A stretch of DNA of 64,000 bases, taken from the NCBI RefSeq assembly GCF_021391495.1, contig NZ_CP090063.1, positions 5,394,001-5,458,000 on the forward strand. The letters are read 5' to 3'. A model generated the notes under the pieces. The model ran no database searches, was not told the origin of the DNA, and saw nothing but the letters and a program-made list of their open reading frames with translations. The DNA is from Amycolatopsis acidiphila. Its GTDB lineage: Bacteria > Actinomycetota > Actinomycetes > Mycobacteriales > Pseudonocardiaceae. Within the stretch, counting starts at the first letter, position 1, and each line of letters starts with the position of its first letter. Shown piece by piece: positions 26,001 to 35,547 of the stretch. A program made the position numbers and the translations under genes.

Positions 26001-27274
26001 CGCGTGCCTCCCTGGATGCCGTTCTCCGGGCCCGGTGCGTAACCGCCCTGCCCGCCCGGCAGTACACCGGCGCCTGCGAGCGGGATGACCAGATGGCCGC
26101 GGATGATCCCGGTCTCCGGACCGTCACCGGCGCCGAAAACCGACGAAGTGTTGTAGACGAACGCGCGGATGTCATCCAGGTAGGTCGTCACCGTCGCCGT
26201 GTCCTGGTTGAGGCTGCGCGTCACCGGTATGAGATCGGCGAGCGCTGGAGCGACGTCCGAAACCAGCGGGCGGAGGTCTGCGACCACGGGCTTCGCGGCT
26301 TCCAGCGCGGGTTTGGCCTTGTCGACGGTCTGCCCGAGCTGGTCGACGGTCTTCTCGGTTCGTTGCAACGCATCCGGCAGATCCTTCGACGCCGCACCGA
26401 GCTTGTCGACCGTCGGATTCAGCTCTTCCGTCAGCTGCTGTGTGCTGTTCATCGCGGCGTCCAGGTCGCCGGTCAGGCCCGGCAGCTGGTCGAGACTCGC
26501 CCGCAGGTTGCCGTCGTTGTTCGCCAGCACCGACAGAGTCTGCTGGGCGGCGTCGGCGAGATTCGCCAGCCGGTCGTCGTTCTTGCCCACCGCAGTCGAT
26601 ATCTGCGACAGCGCGGTGACCAGGTCAGCGATCTTCTGGCGCCTGGTGTCGAGCGCGTCGACGACCGGCTTGATCCTCGTCAGCAGCCCGTTCGTGGCGT
26701 CGAGCCCCTCCGGAAGCTCCTGCGGGGCGCGCGCGAGCGCCACGTCGGACTCGGTCAGCAGGTCGGTCAGCGCGTGCTGCGTGCGTTCATCCAAATGCGA
26801 CAGCACGTCGTCGGCCTGCACGCCGCGCTGTGTCCGATCCAGTGGAATGGTCCCGTTCTGGGCGTAGGGCTTACCGGGCGGGCCGCCCGGGTTGATCTCG
26901 ACGGTCATGTCGTTGAGCGGGTTCTTCGGCCTCAGCACGGCGCGCGCGTTGTCGTAGACGGTCTGCCCGCCGTCGATCTCCAGATCAAGAATGGCCGTCC
27001 CATGCTCCGTGACCCGCCAGCCGGTGATCTTGCCGACGTTCACACCGGCGATGGTCACCTTGTGCGAGCTGTCGGGATTGACACCCGGCACCGACTGAAA
27101 CTCCGCGTGCAGAACCAGTTTGTCCTGCCAGGGAAGGGAAGTGGACATCTTGGACCCCATGATCCCGGCCGCGACCACCGCGGCGACGACCAGCGCTGTC
27201 ACGGCACCGACGTCCCGGCTCAGGCCTGGCACCGTCCGCAGACGGTCCCAGGTGCGGCGGATGGACATCATCAT
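25997..27274 (-). CDS. mceE: Mce family protein, position E, cluster 1
   Basis: 425 residues, one anchor (DVGAVTALVVAAVVAAGIMG), MCE domain about 50-140 (KVTIAGVNVGKITGW, then VYDNARAVLRPKNPLNDMTV, then INPGGPPGKP), helical needle part to about 380, glycine/proline tail. Three ATG codons stand in a row behind GGAGGAG. I used the first (27274), which overlaps the mceD stop. No lipobox is visible, whereas MceE of mycobacteria is a lipoprotein. Confidence 0.92.
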   Translation of the reverse strand: MMMSIRRTWDRLRTVPGLSRDVGAVTALVVAAVVAAGIMGSKMSTSLPWQDKLVLHAEFQSVPGVNPDSSHKVTIAGVNVGKITGWRVTEHGTAILDLEIDGGQTVYDNARAVLRPKNPLNDMTVEINPGGPPGKPYAQNGTIPLDRTQRGVQADDVLSHLDERTQHALTDLLTESDVALARAPQELPEGLDATNGLLTRIKPVVDALDTRRQKIADLVTALSQISTAVGKNDDRLANLADAAQQTLSVLANNDGNLRASLDQLPGLTGDLDAAMNSTQQLTEELNPTVDKLGAASKDLPDALQRTEKTVDQLGQTVDKAKPALEAAKPVVADLRPLVSDVAPALADLIPVTRSLNQDTATVTTYLDDIRAFVYNTSSVFGAGDGPETGIIRGHLVIPLAGAGVLPGGQGGYAPGPENGIQGGTR

Positions 27275-28671
27275 CGTGGCTCCTCCGGCGGGATCGGGAA
27301 CTCCGGCAACAACGCCTTGCCCGAGTTGGCGTCTTCCTGCGGGCCGGCGGGCTGATCCAGCCCCAGGGTCTCGAGGTACTGCTCCAGACTCAGCGGAACG
27401 GCGGCTCCGCCCAGGGTCCTGGCACCCACACCGGCCATCAGCCGGCCCTGCGCCCCATTCCCGTCGTGGGTCTGGAACACCTTCGCCCCGTGCACCCCGA
27501 GGTAGCCGACCTCCTCGTAGAAACGGTGATCGTTGCCGCCACCCGCGTAAACCCCGGTGCCCTTCCACGGCGAGAGCACGAGATCCTTGATCGGCCCGTT
27601 GAGCCGGTCGAGCACCGGGCCACGGACGTTCGCCAGGTCCTGCGTCCCGCTGTCCGCGGCCGGAACCAGCTGCTGGACCAGCGGCCCAGCGTCCGCGACC
27701 ACCTCGCGCGTGTCACTGAGGACGGGGCGCGTCCTCGCCAGCACCGGGTCGAGCTTGCCCAGCAGCGAGTCGAGAGAACGCGCGGTCGGCCGGAGTGACG
27801 TCGCGGTGGCGGTGAGCCGATCAAGCGTCCCCTGGAGATCGCCGAGCCCTGCCCTGGTCGTGCGCAACGTGGCCGGCAGGTCCGCGAGCGCACCGGACAG
27901 CGGTTGCCGCTCCGCGGCCAGAGTGCCGGTCGACCGGTCGAGGTCGGTGAAGATCGCGTCCAGCTGTCCACCGGTGCGGTCGAGTACCGCCGCGGTGTTC
28001 CGCAGTCCGGTGACGACTCCGGTCAGGTCGGTCTCGGGCCGCGTACCACGAGCCGCGTCGAGAAGATCGCCCGTGGGCTTCAGCGTCCCCGGGGCGTTTT
28101 GCAGCAGCTCCCGCGTCGCGTCCTTTCCGCCTTGGCGAACGGTTTCGTCGAGCTGGCCGACCGAAGCCCGTACACCCTCACGGGCAGGCGGCGTGACCGC
28201 GGACAGGACCTCGCCCAGCTCCACCGGCACGCTCGTGCGCGCGACCGGAATCGGCCCGGCCAGAGTGCCCTGGGCCCCGCCGGGCGTCAGTGCGACGTAG
28301 TAGACACCGCCGAGCAGGGTCGTGGGCCGGATGGCCGCGCTCGGGGACTGGCCGAGAACGCCGCGGATGCCGTCCTGCACCTTCATCGTCACCAGCACCG
28401 TGCCGTGGTCGGTGGATTCCACGCCGGTGACCTTGCCGACCTTGACGTCGGCTACCCGGACGTCGCTCCCGTAGTCCTCGAGCTTGTAATCGCGCGGGAA
28501 CTCGGCCTGGACCGTGTCCGGATAGTCGAGCGCGGTGGAGATTTCGTCCTTTTCGAAAGCGGCGAAACCCGCCACCAGAACCACCACGAGTACCACGATT
28601 CCGATCGTTCTGCCGGACATCCGGCCCAGCTGCCGGCGGGCGCCGCCCAGCGATTTCCGCAGCGCGTTCAT
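27271..28671 (-). CDS. mceD: Mce family protein, position D, cluster 1
   Basis: 466 residues, the longest of this set. It has an anchor (TIGIVVLVVVLVAGFAAF), an MCE domain about 48-150 (DVRVADVKVGKVTGV, then PTTLLGGVYYVALTPGG), a helical region, and then a distinct C-terminal domain from about 355 (NGPIKDLVLSPWKGTGVYAG, then RFYEEVGYLGVHGAKVF). Its counterpart in cluster 2 keeps this block (FYEELAY, then VDGxNKVF-like), so it is a position-D hallmark, perhaps the outer cap. Coupled to both neighbours. Confidence 0.92.
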   Translation of the reverse strand: MNALRKSLGGARRQLGRMSGRTIGIVVLVVVLVAGFAAFEKDEISTALDYPDTVQAEFPRDYKLEDYGSDVRVADVKVGKVTGVESTDHGTVLVTMKVQDGIRGVLGQSPSAAIRPTTLLGGVYYVALTPGGAQGTLAGPIPVARTSVPVELGEVLSAVTPPAREGVRASVGQLDETVRQGGKDATRELLQNAPGTLKPTGDLLDAARGTRPETDLTGVVTGLRNTAAVLDRTGGQLDAIFTDLDRSTGTLAAERQPLSGALADLPATLRTTRAGLGDLQGTLDRLTATATSLRPTARSLDSLLGKLDPVLARTRPVLSDTREVVADAGPLVQQLVPAADSGTQDLANVRGPVLDRLNGPIKDLVLSPWKGTGVYAGGGNDHRFYEEVGYLGVHGAKVFQTHDGNGAQGRLMAGVGARTLGGAAVPLSLEQYLETLGLDQPAGPQEDANSGKALLPEFPIPPEEPR

Positions 28672-29975
28672 CGCGCTCCCCCCTTGTTCGGCAGGGCCGG
28701 GGGAAGACCCGGCGGCAGACCTTGCGTCGCCCGGTCATTGGTCGCCTGCCCCGGCGCCGGGTACTGGTCGATCGGGTAGTTGCCCGACGACAGCAGGCCG
28801 CCGGTGACGGTCGTGACGTCGACATTGGGGCTCAGCCGTGCGTACCGGATTCCGGGCGCGGGCCCCTCGGACACGAAACTGTGGCCGCGCACGAAGAACT
28901 GCGCGATTTCCGGGCCGTAGGGCGCGAGCACGCCCAGCGGGGTGGCGAGATCGGTCAGCGCCTCGGTCAGTCGGGGCGCCAGCGGGCGTGCGTCCGCGAA
29001 GGTGTCGCGCAGATCGTCGATCGCCGGATTGGCCTGATCCGCGACGCCCGGAACCTTGCCCAGCACAGGTACTCCTTCCCGCAGCACGCCCCGAAGGTCC
29101 GGGGTGGCCTGTCCCAGCGCGTCCGCGCCGGGCTGAACGGTCTTCATCGCGGACTGGAGATCGGCCAGTGGCGCGTCGAGCGAATCCAGCGCGCCGCGGA
29201 CGTTCTGCAAAGTGGCCGGAGCCTTCGCGAGCGCTTCCTGCAACGGTTGCCCGTTGTCGGCCACGAACGCGCGCAGCGTGCTGTCGGCCTGGTTCATCAA
29301 CGCGGTGAGCTGTTGTTCCCGCCCGGTGAACCGGCTCGTCAGGTCCCGGGCACTGCGGAGCACCGCCGGAAGGTTCGTCTGATCCGAAGCCAGCGCGCCG
29401 GACACGGTGTTCAGGTCGTTCAGCAGGTTCGGCGCGGCTCCCGCGAAGTCGTGGATGTCGTCGCTGTGGCCGGCGACCCCGCCGCCGAGCTCACGAACGG
29501 CACCCGCGGCGTGCGAGCGCGTATCGGGGTCCAGCACGCCGAGCAACTGCTGCAGGTCGGCGGATCCCGACGTGTGCTGAGCCGAGATGACCTTGTCGCC
29601 GAGCTCACCGGTTTGCGGTGTGCCCACGTCGAGTTCGACGAACTTCATGGCGAGCGTCGAGGCATCCCAGATCGCGGCCGTCGCGTCGTTGTAGACGTCC
29701 TGGTGCCCGTCGAGCTCCATGGTGACCAGCGCCTTGCCGTTGACGTAGTCGATCGCGCTGACCCGGCCGATCCGCTTGCTGTTCTCCCGCACTTCGTCGT
29801 TCACGGCCAGCGTGTGCACCTCGCTGATCTCCGCCTTGACCGTGGTCGTCGGAGCGAACGGCAGCCCCGTCTGGGCCGTGGAGGCGATGTACAGCGCCAC
29901 CGCGATCACGACGACGACCACACCTCCCGCGACGACCGAACGGAAGTCCCGGCGTGTTTGGGGTTTCGCCCTCAC
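28668..29975 (-). CDS. mceC: Mce family protein, position C, cluster 1
   Basis: 435 residues. Anchor VVAGGVVVVVIAVALYIAST, MCE domain about 40-130 (VRENSKRIGRVSAIDYVNGK, then IWDASTLAMKFVELDVGTP), helical needle part to about 350, then a proline-rich end (YPIDQYPAPG, LPPGLPPALP). The GTG overlaps the mceB stop. The ENSKRIG segment corresponds to QNSIRIG in the cluster 2 protein, marking the shared position. Confidence 0.92.
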   Translation of the reverse strand: MRAKPQTRRDFRSVVAGGVVVVVIAVALYIASTAQTGLPFAPTTTVKAEISEVHTLAVNDEVRENSKRIGRVSAIDYVNGKALVTMELDGHQDVYNDATAAIWDASTLAMKFVELDVGTPQTGELGDKVISAQHTSGSADLQQLLGVLDPDTRSHAAGAVRELGGGVAGHSDDIHDFAGAAPNLLNDLNTVSGALASDQTNLPAVLRSARDLTSRFTGREQQLTALMNQADSTLRAFVADNGQPLQEALAKAPATLQNVRGALDSLDAPLADLQSAMKTVQPGADALGQATPDLRGVLREGVPVLGKVPGVADQANPAIDDLRDTFADARPLAPRLTEALTDLATPLGVLAPYGPEIAQFFVRGHSFVSEGPAPGIRYARLSPNVDVTTVTGGLLSSGNYPIDQYPAPGQATNDRATQGLPPGLPPALPNKGGAR

Positions 29976-31321
29976 GGCAGCCCTCCCAGTAGTTGACCGA
30001 GCAACGAGTTCTCCTGTCCCGATGTCAGCCCCGTGGCGCTGCCATCGGGGTTCTGCGGTGGCGCGTTGGTCCGGCCCGGCAGTGGCAGCTGAGGCCCGGT
30101 CGGCAGCGGCAGGCCACCCAGCGGGTTGTCGGGCAGACCGGGCACGGGTCCCGCCACCGTCCGGCCCAGCGGGCTGGGCGAGATCGGGAGGATCGCCTTG
30201 AAGTAGTGGCTGATGGCGTCGTAGTCCGAAGTGGCCAGAGCCCAGCCCTTCATGAACTCCATCAGCTGCGTCAGGTGATCACCGAGAATGGTTCCGGCGA
30301 GCGAGTTGGCCGATCCGGCCACAGCACGCAACTGGGGGCCCGCCGGGCGAAGGTCCGCGACCAGTGGCGCGGCTTGGTCCAGCATGGACTTGCCACGGTC
30401 GAGCACCGGCTGCAGCGCGGCCAGCGCGGGGTCGGCCGCGTCCGCGAACGAGCGCAGTTCCGCGGTGATGTCGGTGAGGTTGTCGACGACCGGCCGCAAT
30501 GACCGGAGCGTCGCGGTGGTCGGATCGGCGACACCGGTCACTCGCGTCAGCGCGGTCCTGGCACTCGTTATCGTCGCTGGAAGCTGCTGAACGGTCTGCT
30601 CCACCGCCTGCCGCTGTGCGGCCACCGCGGACAGGGCCTGCGTCGTCGAGGAAACCAGGCTGTCCAGATCCTGGCCCTGTCCCTTCGCCAAGGCGCTCGC
30701 CACCGGCTGCGCGCTGTCCACCAGGTCGGTCAGCAGGGCGTTGTGCTCGTCGAGAATGCCGGCCAGTTCAGTCGACTGCCGCATGGCAGGCGCCAGCGCG
30801 GAAATCGCGTCCGCGAGGTTCTTGCCCTGGCCGTCGACCCCCTCACCCAAGGACGTCAGCAACGCCCCGAGCGCAGTCGCCGTCGGCGTGTCAAGTGCGT
30901 TGAGAACCTCCTGCAGATCGACTTCCCGTTTGGTCCGCGAGGCCGCGATGACCGGCGGGTCCCCGAGCAGCGGCGCATTCGCCGATCCCGGCGCGAGCTC
31001 GATATAGCGCTCGCCGAGCAGGTTCTTCGATTGGATCGTGGCGCTCGCATCCTTGTGCAGCGGCCGGAGTACCTGATCGATCTCCATCTCCACCACGGCA
31101 TGACCGTCGCGCAGGCTCACCGACTTGACCGTGCCCACGTCCACCCCGGCCGCCTTGACCTGGTTTCCGGCGACGATCGGGTTCGCGTCGGCGAAGTACG
31201 CCGTGACGACCTCCTTGGTGGAACTGTCCTCCGTGGACCTCAACGCCGCGGTCGTCGCGCCGGCGACCAGGACGGTCGCCACCGCGACCACCACCACCCG
31301 CCTTTTCCCGAACCTGCTCAT
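29972..31321 (-). CDS. mceB: Mce family protein, position B, cluster 1
   Basis: 449 residues. Anchor VVVVAVATVLVAGATTAALR, MCE domain about 40-130 (NPIVAGNQVKAAGVDVGTV, then SKNLLGERYIELAPGSA), helices to about 370, then a proline/glycine linker. It ends in a conserved C-terminal peptide (GLTSGQENSLLGQLLGGLP) that recurs in the cluster 2 protein after an unrelated linker. The ATG at 31321 overlaps the mceA stop; a longer in-frame extension to 31351 is not needed. Confidence 0.92.
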   Translation of the reverse strand: MSRFGKRRVVVVAVATVLVAGATTAALRSTEDSSTKEVVTAYFADANPIVAGNQVKAAGVDVGTVKSVSLRDGHAVVEMEIDQVLRPLHKDASATIQSKNLLGERYIELAPGSANAPLLGDPPVIAASRTKREVDLQEVLNALDTPTATALGALLTSLGEGVDGQGKNLADAISALAPAMRQSTELAGILDEHNALLTDLVDSAQPVASALAKGQGQDLDSLVSSTTQALSAVAAQRQAVEQTVQQLPATITSARTALTRVTGVADPTTATLRSLRPVVDNLTDITAELRSFADAADPALAALQPVLDRGKSMLDQAAPLVADLRPAGPQLRAVAGSANSLAGTILGDHLTQLMEFMKGWALATSDYDAISHYFKAILPISPSPLGRTVAGPVPGLPDNPLGGLPLPTGPQLPLPGRTNAPPQNPDGSATGLTSGQENSLLGQLLGGLP

Positions 31322-32562
31322 TTCATCCCGCTTCCATGTGCATCTGTCCACGGCTGGCCGACGACCGCGCCCGGAGCGGGCCTGGAGTCGGTGTAGGAAC
31401 CGGGCAGATTCGGCACGACGCTCTCGTCCAGGGTGTTCGTCCCCGGCGCCAGGGTGGCGGCCCAGAAATGGCCCTGCGAGTCGTATCCGGCGAAACTCTG
31501 CCCGAAGTTCTGCAGCCAGCCGATCAGTTCCGGCGTGTAGGGACGCAGATAGGCGAGCGCGGGCTCGTAGCTCTGCACCACGTTCTGTACGGGTGGCAGG
31601 ACATCGTGTGCCGTGTCGAGCAGCTGCGGCGTCTTCCCGAGCAGTTGCCTGGCGTCCACCAGCAACGGGCCGAGCTCGTTCACGGTCGGCCGCAGATCCT
31701 GCAGCACCGGGCTCAGATTCCGCGCCACCGAAGGCAGTTTCCGCGTCGCCGGGTCGAGATCCCGGAGCAGTGGCGTGGTCACGCCACCGGCCTGTGGCAC
31801 CTTGTCGAGGGTTCCCCGCGCGGCCTGAAGCGTGCCCGGCAACTCCCCCAGCGACTGCGAAACGGCCGCCTGTTCCGCGGCCACCGAGTCCGCCAGCGCG
31901 GAAAGGTTCCGCACGGTTCCGGACACGTCGTTGCCGTGCTGCGCCGCGACCGCGGTCAGCTGGTCGAGCTGGCCGACCAGATCGTGGATCGCGGGCCCGT
32001 CCTTACCGATGCCGTCCAGCACCGACCCCAGCGCGTGCACGGCCGGGCCCGCGGTCTGCAGGGTGGCCTGAAGTTCCTGCTCCACACCGGAGGAGGTGTC
32101 GTTGAGCTGACCGATGAGAGAGCTCAGCCGCGCCCGGGTCGGCGGGTCCAGTGCCGCGAGCACCTCGTCGATCTCCGCCTCGCTCGACTGGCTTTCGAAC
32201 ATGCCCCCGTCGGGGATGGGCGCGTTGCCGGCGGGCCCAGGGTAGAGGGTCAGCACCCGCTCCCCGATGACCGAGTTCCACTCGATGCGCGAGGTCGTCC
32301 CGTCGTGCAGCGGAGCGTGATCCTTCGACAGGCCAACGTGAATGACCGCCTTGCCGTCGCGGACCTCCAATGTGTCCACCGAACCCACCTGCCTGCCGTC
32401 GATCCACACCGGTGAACCCGACAACAGCTGGGCCGCCGAAGGGACGACGACGTCCACGGAATAGCGGTCGGTCCCGGACGCGGTCAGGTAGCCACCGATG
32501 CCGAGGGCGGCGACCACGAGCAGCCCGATGACCGACCGCCGCACCACCTTGCGTCGCGCCAT
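31318..32562 (-). CDS. mceA: Mce family protein, position A, cluster 1
   Basis: 414 residues, exactly as long as its cluster 2 counterpart. Anchor VIGLLVVAALGIGGYLTAS, MCE domain about 33-115 (LLSGSPVWIDGRQVGSV, then EWNSVIGERVLTLYPGPAG), helices to about 330, then SYTDSRPAPGAVVGQPWTDA at the end, of which VGQPWTDA is kept in cluster 2. It starts three bases after the ATPase stop, so it is coupled to it. Confidence 0.92.
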   Translation of the reverse strand: MARRKVVRRSVIGLLVVAALGIGGYLTASGTDRYSVDVVVPSAAQLLSGSPVWIDGRQVGSVDTLEVRDGKAVIHVGLSKDHAPLHDGTTSRIEWNSVIGERVLTLYPGPAGNAPIPDGGMFESQSSEAEIDEVLAALDPPTRARLSSLIGQLNDTSSGVEQELQATLQTAGPAVHALGSVLDGIGKDGPAIHDLVGQLDQLTAVAAQHGNDVSGTVRNLSALADSVAAEQAAVSQSLGELPGTLQAARGTLDKVPQAGGVTTPLLRDLDPATRKLPSVARNLSPVLQDLRPTVNELGPLLVDARQLLGKTPQLLDTAHDVLPPVQNVVQSYEPALAYLRPYTPELIGWLQNFGQSFAGYDSQGHFWAATLAPGTNTLDESVVPNLPGSYTDSRPAPGAVVGQPWTDAHGSGMK

Positions 32563-32565
32563 GGG

Positions 32566-33402
32566 TCAGTCCATCCCCAGGGGCCCGACGGAGTTCCCCG
32601 ACAGGAACTGGCGTACGAACGGCTTCGGGGAGTCCAACGCCTCCTTGGCCGGGCCGTAGTGCACGAGTTTTCCCTTCCACAGCACGCCGATGTAGTCGCT
32701 GACCTTTCTCGCCGTCTGGATGTCGTGGGTCACCAGGACGTAGGTGCCGCCGTGTTCCTTGTGCACCTTGAGGATCAGGTCGTTGAGCAGGCTCGTGCGG
32801 ACCGGGTCGAGCCCGGAGTCCGGCTCGTCGAACAGGACGACCTTCGGGTTCATGACCAGTGCCCTGGCAAATCCGGCCCGCTTCTTCATCCCGCCGGACA
32901 CCTCGCCAGGCGCCTTCTTCGCCGCGGCCAGCAGCCCGACCTCTTCCAGCCGCCCCATCACGATCTCGCGGATCTCCGACTCCGGCTTCCTGGTGTGCTT
33001 CCGCAACGGGAACGCGACATTGTCGTAGATGTTCATGGAACCGAAGAGCGCGCCGTCCTGGAACAGCACACCGAAGCTCTTGCGCAGTTCCTGCCGTTCC
33101 CGCTCACTCGCCGACCAGATGTCCTGGTCGAACACCATGACCTGGCCGGCGTCGGGTTCCAGAAGGCCGACGACGTGTTTCAGCAGAACGCTTTTGCCGG
33201 TGCCCGAAGGCCCGAGAATCGTCGTGATCGCGTCGTCCGCGAAATCGAACGTCAACCCGTCGAGTACCTGGAACGACCCGAAGGCCTTGCGCACATCGCG
33301 GATCTTCACGGTGTGCCGGGTACCGTTTCCGGCATTGCGGTCCGCGACCGCGACGAGCTGCGCCGTGGGAAGCTCGCCACTGGTCTCGCCATTGCCATGC
33401 AT
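32566..33402 (-). CDS. MCE-system ABC ATPase (MceG/MlaF type), cluster 1
   Basis: 278 residues. Walker A is GPSGTGKS at 64-71, the signature SGGMKKRAGFA, Walker B VVLFDEPDSGLDP, and the switch histidine lies in LVTHDIQ. A D-loop and Q-loop (FQDGALFG) are also clear. It powers the YrbE permease for lipid or sterol-like uptake. In mycobacteria this ATPase (MceG/Mkl) is encoded away from the mce operons; here it sits between yrbEB and mceA. It ends in FLSGNSVGPLGMD, a tail shared with the cluster 2 ATPase. Confidence 0.95.
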   Translation of the reverse strand: MHGNGETSGELPTAQLVAVADRNAGNGTRHTVKIRDVRKAFGSFQVLDGLTFDFADDAITTILGPSGTGKSVLLKHVVGLLEPDAGQVMVFDQDIWSASERERQELRKSFGVLFQDGALFGSMNIYDNVAFPLRKHTRKPESEIREIVMGRLEEVGLLAAAKKAPGEVSGGMKKRAGFARALVMNPKVVLFDEPDSGLDPVRTSLLNDLILKVHKEHGGTYVLVTHDIQTARKVSDYIGVLWKGKLVHYGPAKEALDSPKPFVRQFLSGNSVGPLGMD

Positions 33403-33438
33403 CAGATTCCTCCAAGAAGTCGGCGGTGCCGGACCGGT

Positions 33439-34284
33439 TCAGTGGCCGATGGGCGCGCGATCGAGATTGCCGAAGAAAAGCTGCTGGGTGATGACGCCGA
33501 TGGCCGCGACGATGATCATGTTGATGATCATCGACTTCGCGGTGTTCTTGCCGACCCCGACAGGTCCACCGCTCGCGGTATAGCCGTAGTAGCAGCCGAC
33601 GATGATGATGCCGACCCCCATGAGCATCGACGAACCCATCGCCGCCAGCAGATCTGACGGGGTCATGAACGTCCAGAACACGCTCTCGTAACCGCCGGCC
33701 GAGACGCTGTGGAAGAAATAGATGCTCAGCACGTGGCTGGTGAGGAACATCAGTCCGAACCCGACCGTGAGCAGGAACGGCATCACCAGCAGGATCGCGA
33801 GCAGTCTCGTGGTGACGAGATAGGCCGTCGAACTGAAGCCCATGACCTCCAGCGCGTCGATCTCTTCGCTGATCCGCATCGACCCGAGCTCCGCGACCAG
33901 CCCGCAGCCCACCTTCGCGGCCATGATCCAGCCGAACACCGACGGGCCGGCCGAGTACTCGCCGGTCGAGGTGAAGATCGCGGTGTAGTCCGCCGCGCCC
34001 AGCTGCCTGAGCAGGTAATGCCCCTGCAGCGAGCCTTCCGCGCCCAGCACCATCATCAGGCACCAGATGATCAACGCGCTGGAGATGATCAGAATGCCGG
34101 CCTGGCGAAACACCTCGGACACGTAACCGCGCACCTCGCCGACCAGGCGGAACGACTTCGCCGCGAACCGCGTGGCGTTGCCGACATCCCGGATCAGATG
34201 CCGCTCGTCCCGTTCGAAACTCAGTGATACGGGCACCGGAGCCCCGTGCGACTCTTCCGCGTCTCTGTCTTCGGTTGTCGTCAT
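33439..34284 (-). CDS. yrbEB: YrbE-type MCE permease, second subunit, cluster 1
   Basis: 281 residues of the MlaE/YrbE permease family with about six hydrophobic segments. The conserved cytoplasmic coupling region is AAKVGCGLVAELGSMRISEE then IDALEVMGFSS, and the C-terminal signature GCYYGYTASGGPVGVGKNTA is clear. It pairs with YrbEA to make the membrane channel driven by the adjacent ATPase. The start is the ATG at 34284 behind GGGAGG, 13 bases after yrbEA, not the longer in-frame GTG. Confidence 0.94.
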   Translation of the reverse strand: MTTTEDRDAEESHGAPVPVSLSFERDERHLIRDVGNATRFAAKSFRLVGEVRGYVSEVFRQAGILIISSALIIWCLMMVLGAEGSLQGHYLLRQLGAADYTAIFTSTGEYSAGPSVFGWIMAAKVGCGLVAELGSMRISEEIDALEVMGFSSTAYLVTTRLLAILLVMPFLLTVGFGLMFLTSHVLSIYFFHSVSAGGYESVFWTFMTPSDLLAAMGSSMLMGVGIIIVGCYYGYTASGGPVGVGKNTAKSMIINMIIVAAIGVITQQLFFGNLDRAPIGH

Positions 34285-34297
34285 GTCCGCGCCTCCC

Positions 34298-35176
34298 TCA
34301 CCGGTTGACCAGCATCTCGGGGTTGAGACCGAGCATGATCGTGTTGACAACGAAATTGATGATCCAGACGGCGATGAAGCAGATCACCACGGCTTGGTTG
34401 ACCGCCCGCCCGACGCCCTCGGAGCCACCGCTGGCGTCGAGGCCCTTCTTCGCGCACACGACGCCGATGAACAGGCCGGTGAGGGCGACCTTGACGAGTG
34501 CCCCGATCAACTCCGGCTCCGTCATGATCGCCAGGAAGTTGCCGAGGAACGAAGCGACCGAGCTGTTGCCGAGGACGGTCGCGGCGACCAGACCCATGCC
34601 CATGCCGATCGCGAGGCCGACCATCGCGAACGCGATCGTCATGATCGTGATCGCGAGAAAACGGGGCAGCACAAGGGCACGGACGACATCGACGCCGAGT
34701 ACCTTCATCGCGTCGAGCTCTTCCCGGACCCGGCGAGCGCCTAGATCGGCCGTCATGGCCGTACCCATGACCCCGGCCACCGCCATCCCTGTGCAGAACG
34801 GGGAGATCTCCCGGGTCACGGCCATGACCAGGTAGGTACTGACCCGGCTCTGTGCTCCGATCAGGCTCACCAGATCGAAGGCGTAATTGGACATCAGGAA
34901 CACGAAACCGGCGATCGACACGAACACCGGCAGCCAGCAGTACCGCAACATGGAAAAGAGTTCGTCGGCGGTGTCGGCCCAGTATCCGCGCGGATTCCGG
35001 ACAGCCGTCGTGATCAGCTGCGCCAGCAGCTGGCCGATGCCACCGATTTCGATCATCAGTTTCCTGATCGGGGAAGGGAATCTGGCGACTACGGCCGCTC
35101 CGCGGTCGCCGAAGACCGGCTCACTCGGCCGCCGTTGGTCGTGCGGACCTGAAACCGGCCTGACAACCCGGCTCAT
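34298..35176 (-). CDS. yrbEA: YrbE-type MCE permease, first subunit, cluster 1
   Basis: 292 residues, MlaE/YrbE family. Conserved parts are NPRGYWADTADELFSMLRYC near the N-terminus, TADLGARRVREELDAMKVLG in the cytoplasmic coupling loop, and KGLDASGGSEGVGRAVNQAV near the end. The ATG at 35176 has GAGGAG at ideal spacing, so I reject the extension to 35476. It is the first gene of mce operon 1; the 371 bases upstream should carry the promoter. Confidence 0.94.
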   Translation of the reverse strand: MSRVVRPVSGPHDQRRPSEPVFGDRGAAVVARFPSPIRKLMIEIGGIGQLLAQLITTAVRNPRGYWADTADELFSMLRYCWLPVFVSIAGFVFLMSNYAFDLVSLIGAQSRVSTYLVMAVTREISPFCTGMAVAGVMGTAMTADLGARRVREELDAMKVLGVDVVRALVLPRFLAITIMTIAFAMVGLAIGMGMGLVAATVLGNSSVASFLGNFLAIMTEPELIGALVKVALTGLFIGVVCAKKGLDASGGSEGVGRAVNQAVVICFIAVWIINFVVNTIMLGLNPEMLVNR

Positions 35177-35547
35177 AAGTGGCTCCTCGACGTGTTCGAC
35201 GTTGGACATGTCTGGCGCGAAGCGACCGCGGCTGGACGGCCTTCGGCCGGCGGGCGCGGAAGAATCGCGTCCGGTGCGACGCCTGCGCGGTGCGTCGGGA
35301 AATATCGTGCCCGAGCTGTGGGCCCTGCCACACCCCCCGGCGGGAGCATGTTCGTCTTCCCCCAGTGGCACGATCACGGCTCGATGGTCGAATAGTCCGA
35401 AAGGGACACCCGCCGGGCCGTCGGACGTCACCGAATCCGCGGCGGAGGCAGCGACGACGAGCGCGCGACGGCCCACCGCGAGCGCCCTCGGTCAGGACGC
35501 GTGACGCGGTGGGCCGGAGCCTGTCAGCGCATTTCGCGGGAGGTGCC
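35177..35547. other. intergenic region ahead of mce operon 1
   Basis: 371 bases between the stop of luxR gene 2 and yrbEA, both on the minus strand. No convincing gene. I found neither a clear -35/-10 pair nor a strong hairpin. The mce operon may be transcribed from a weak activator-dependent promoter here or by read-through from the regulator gene. Confidence 0.4.
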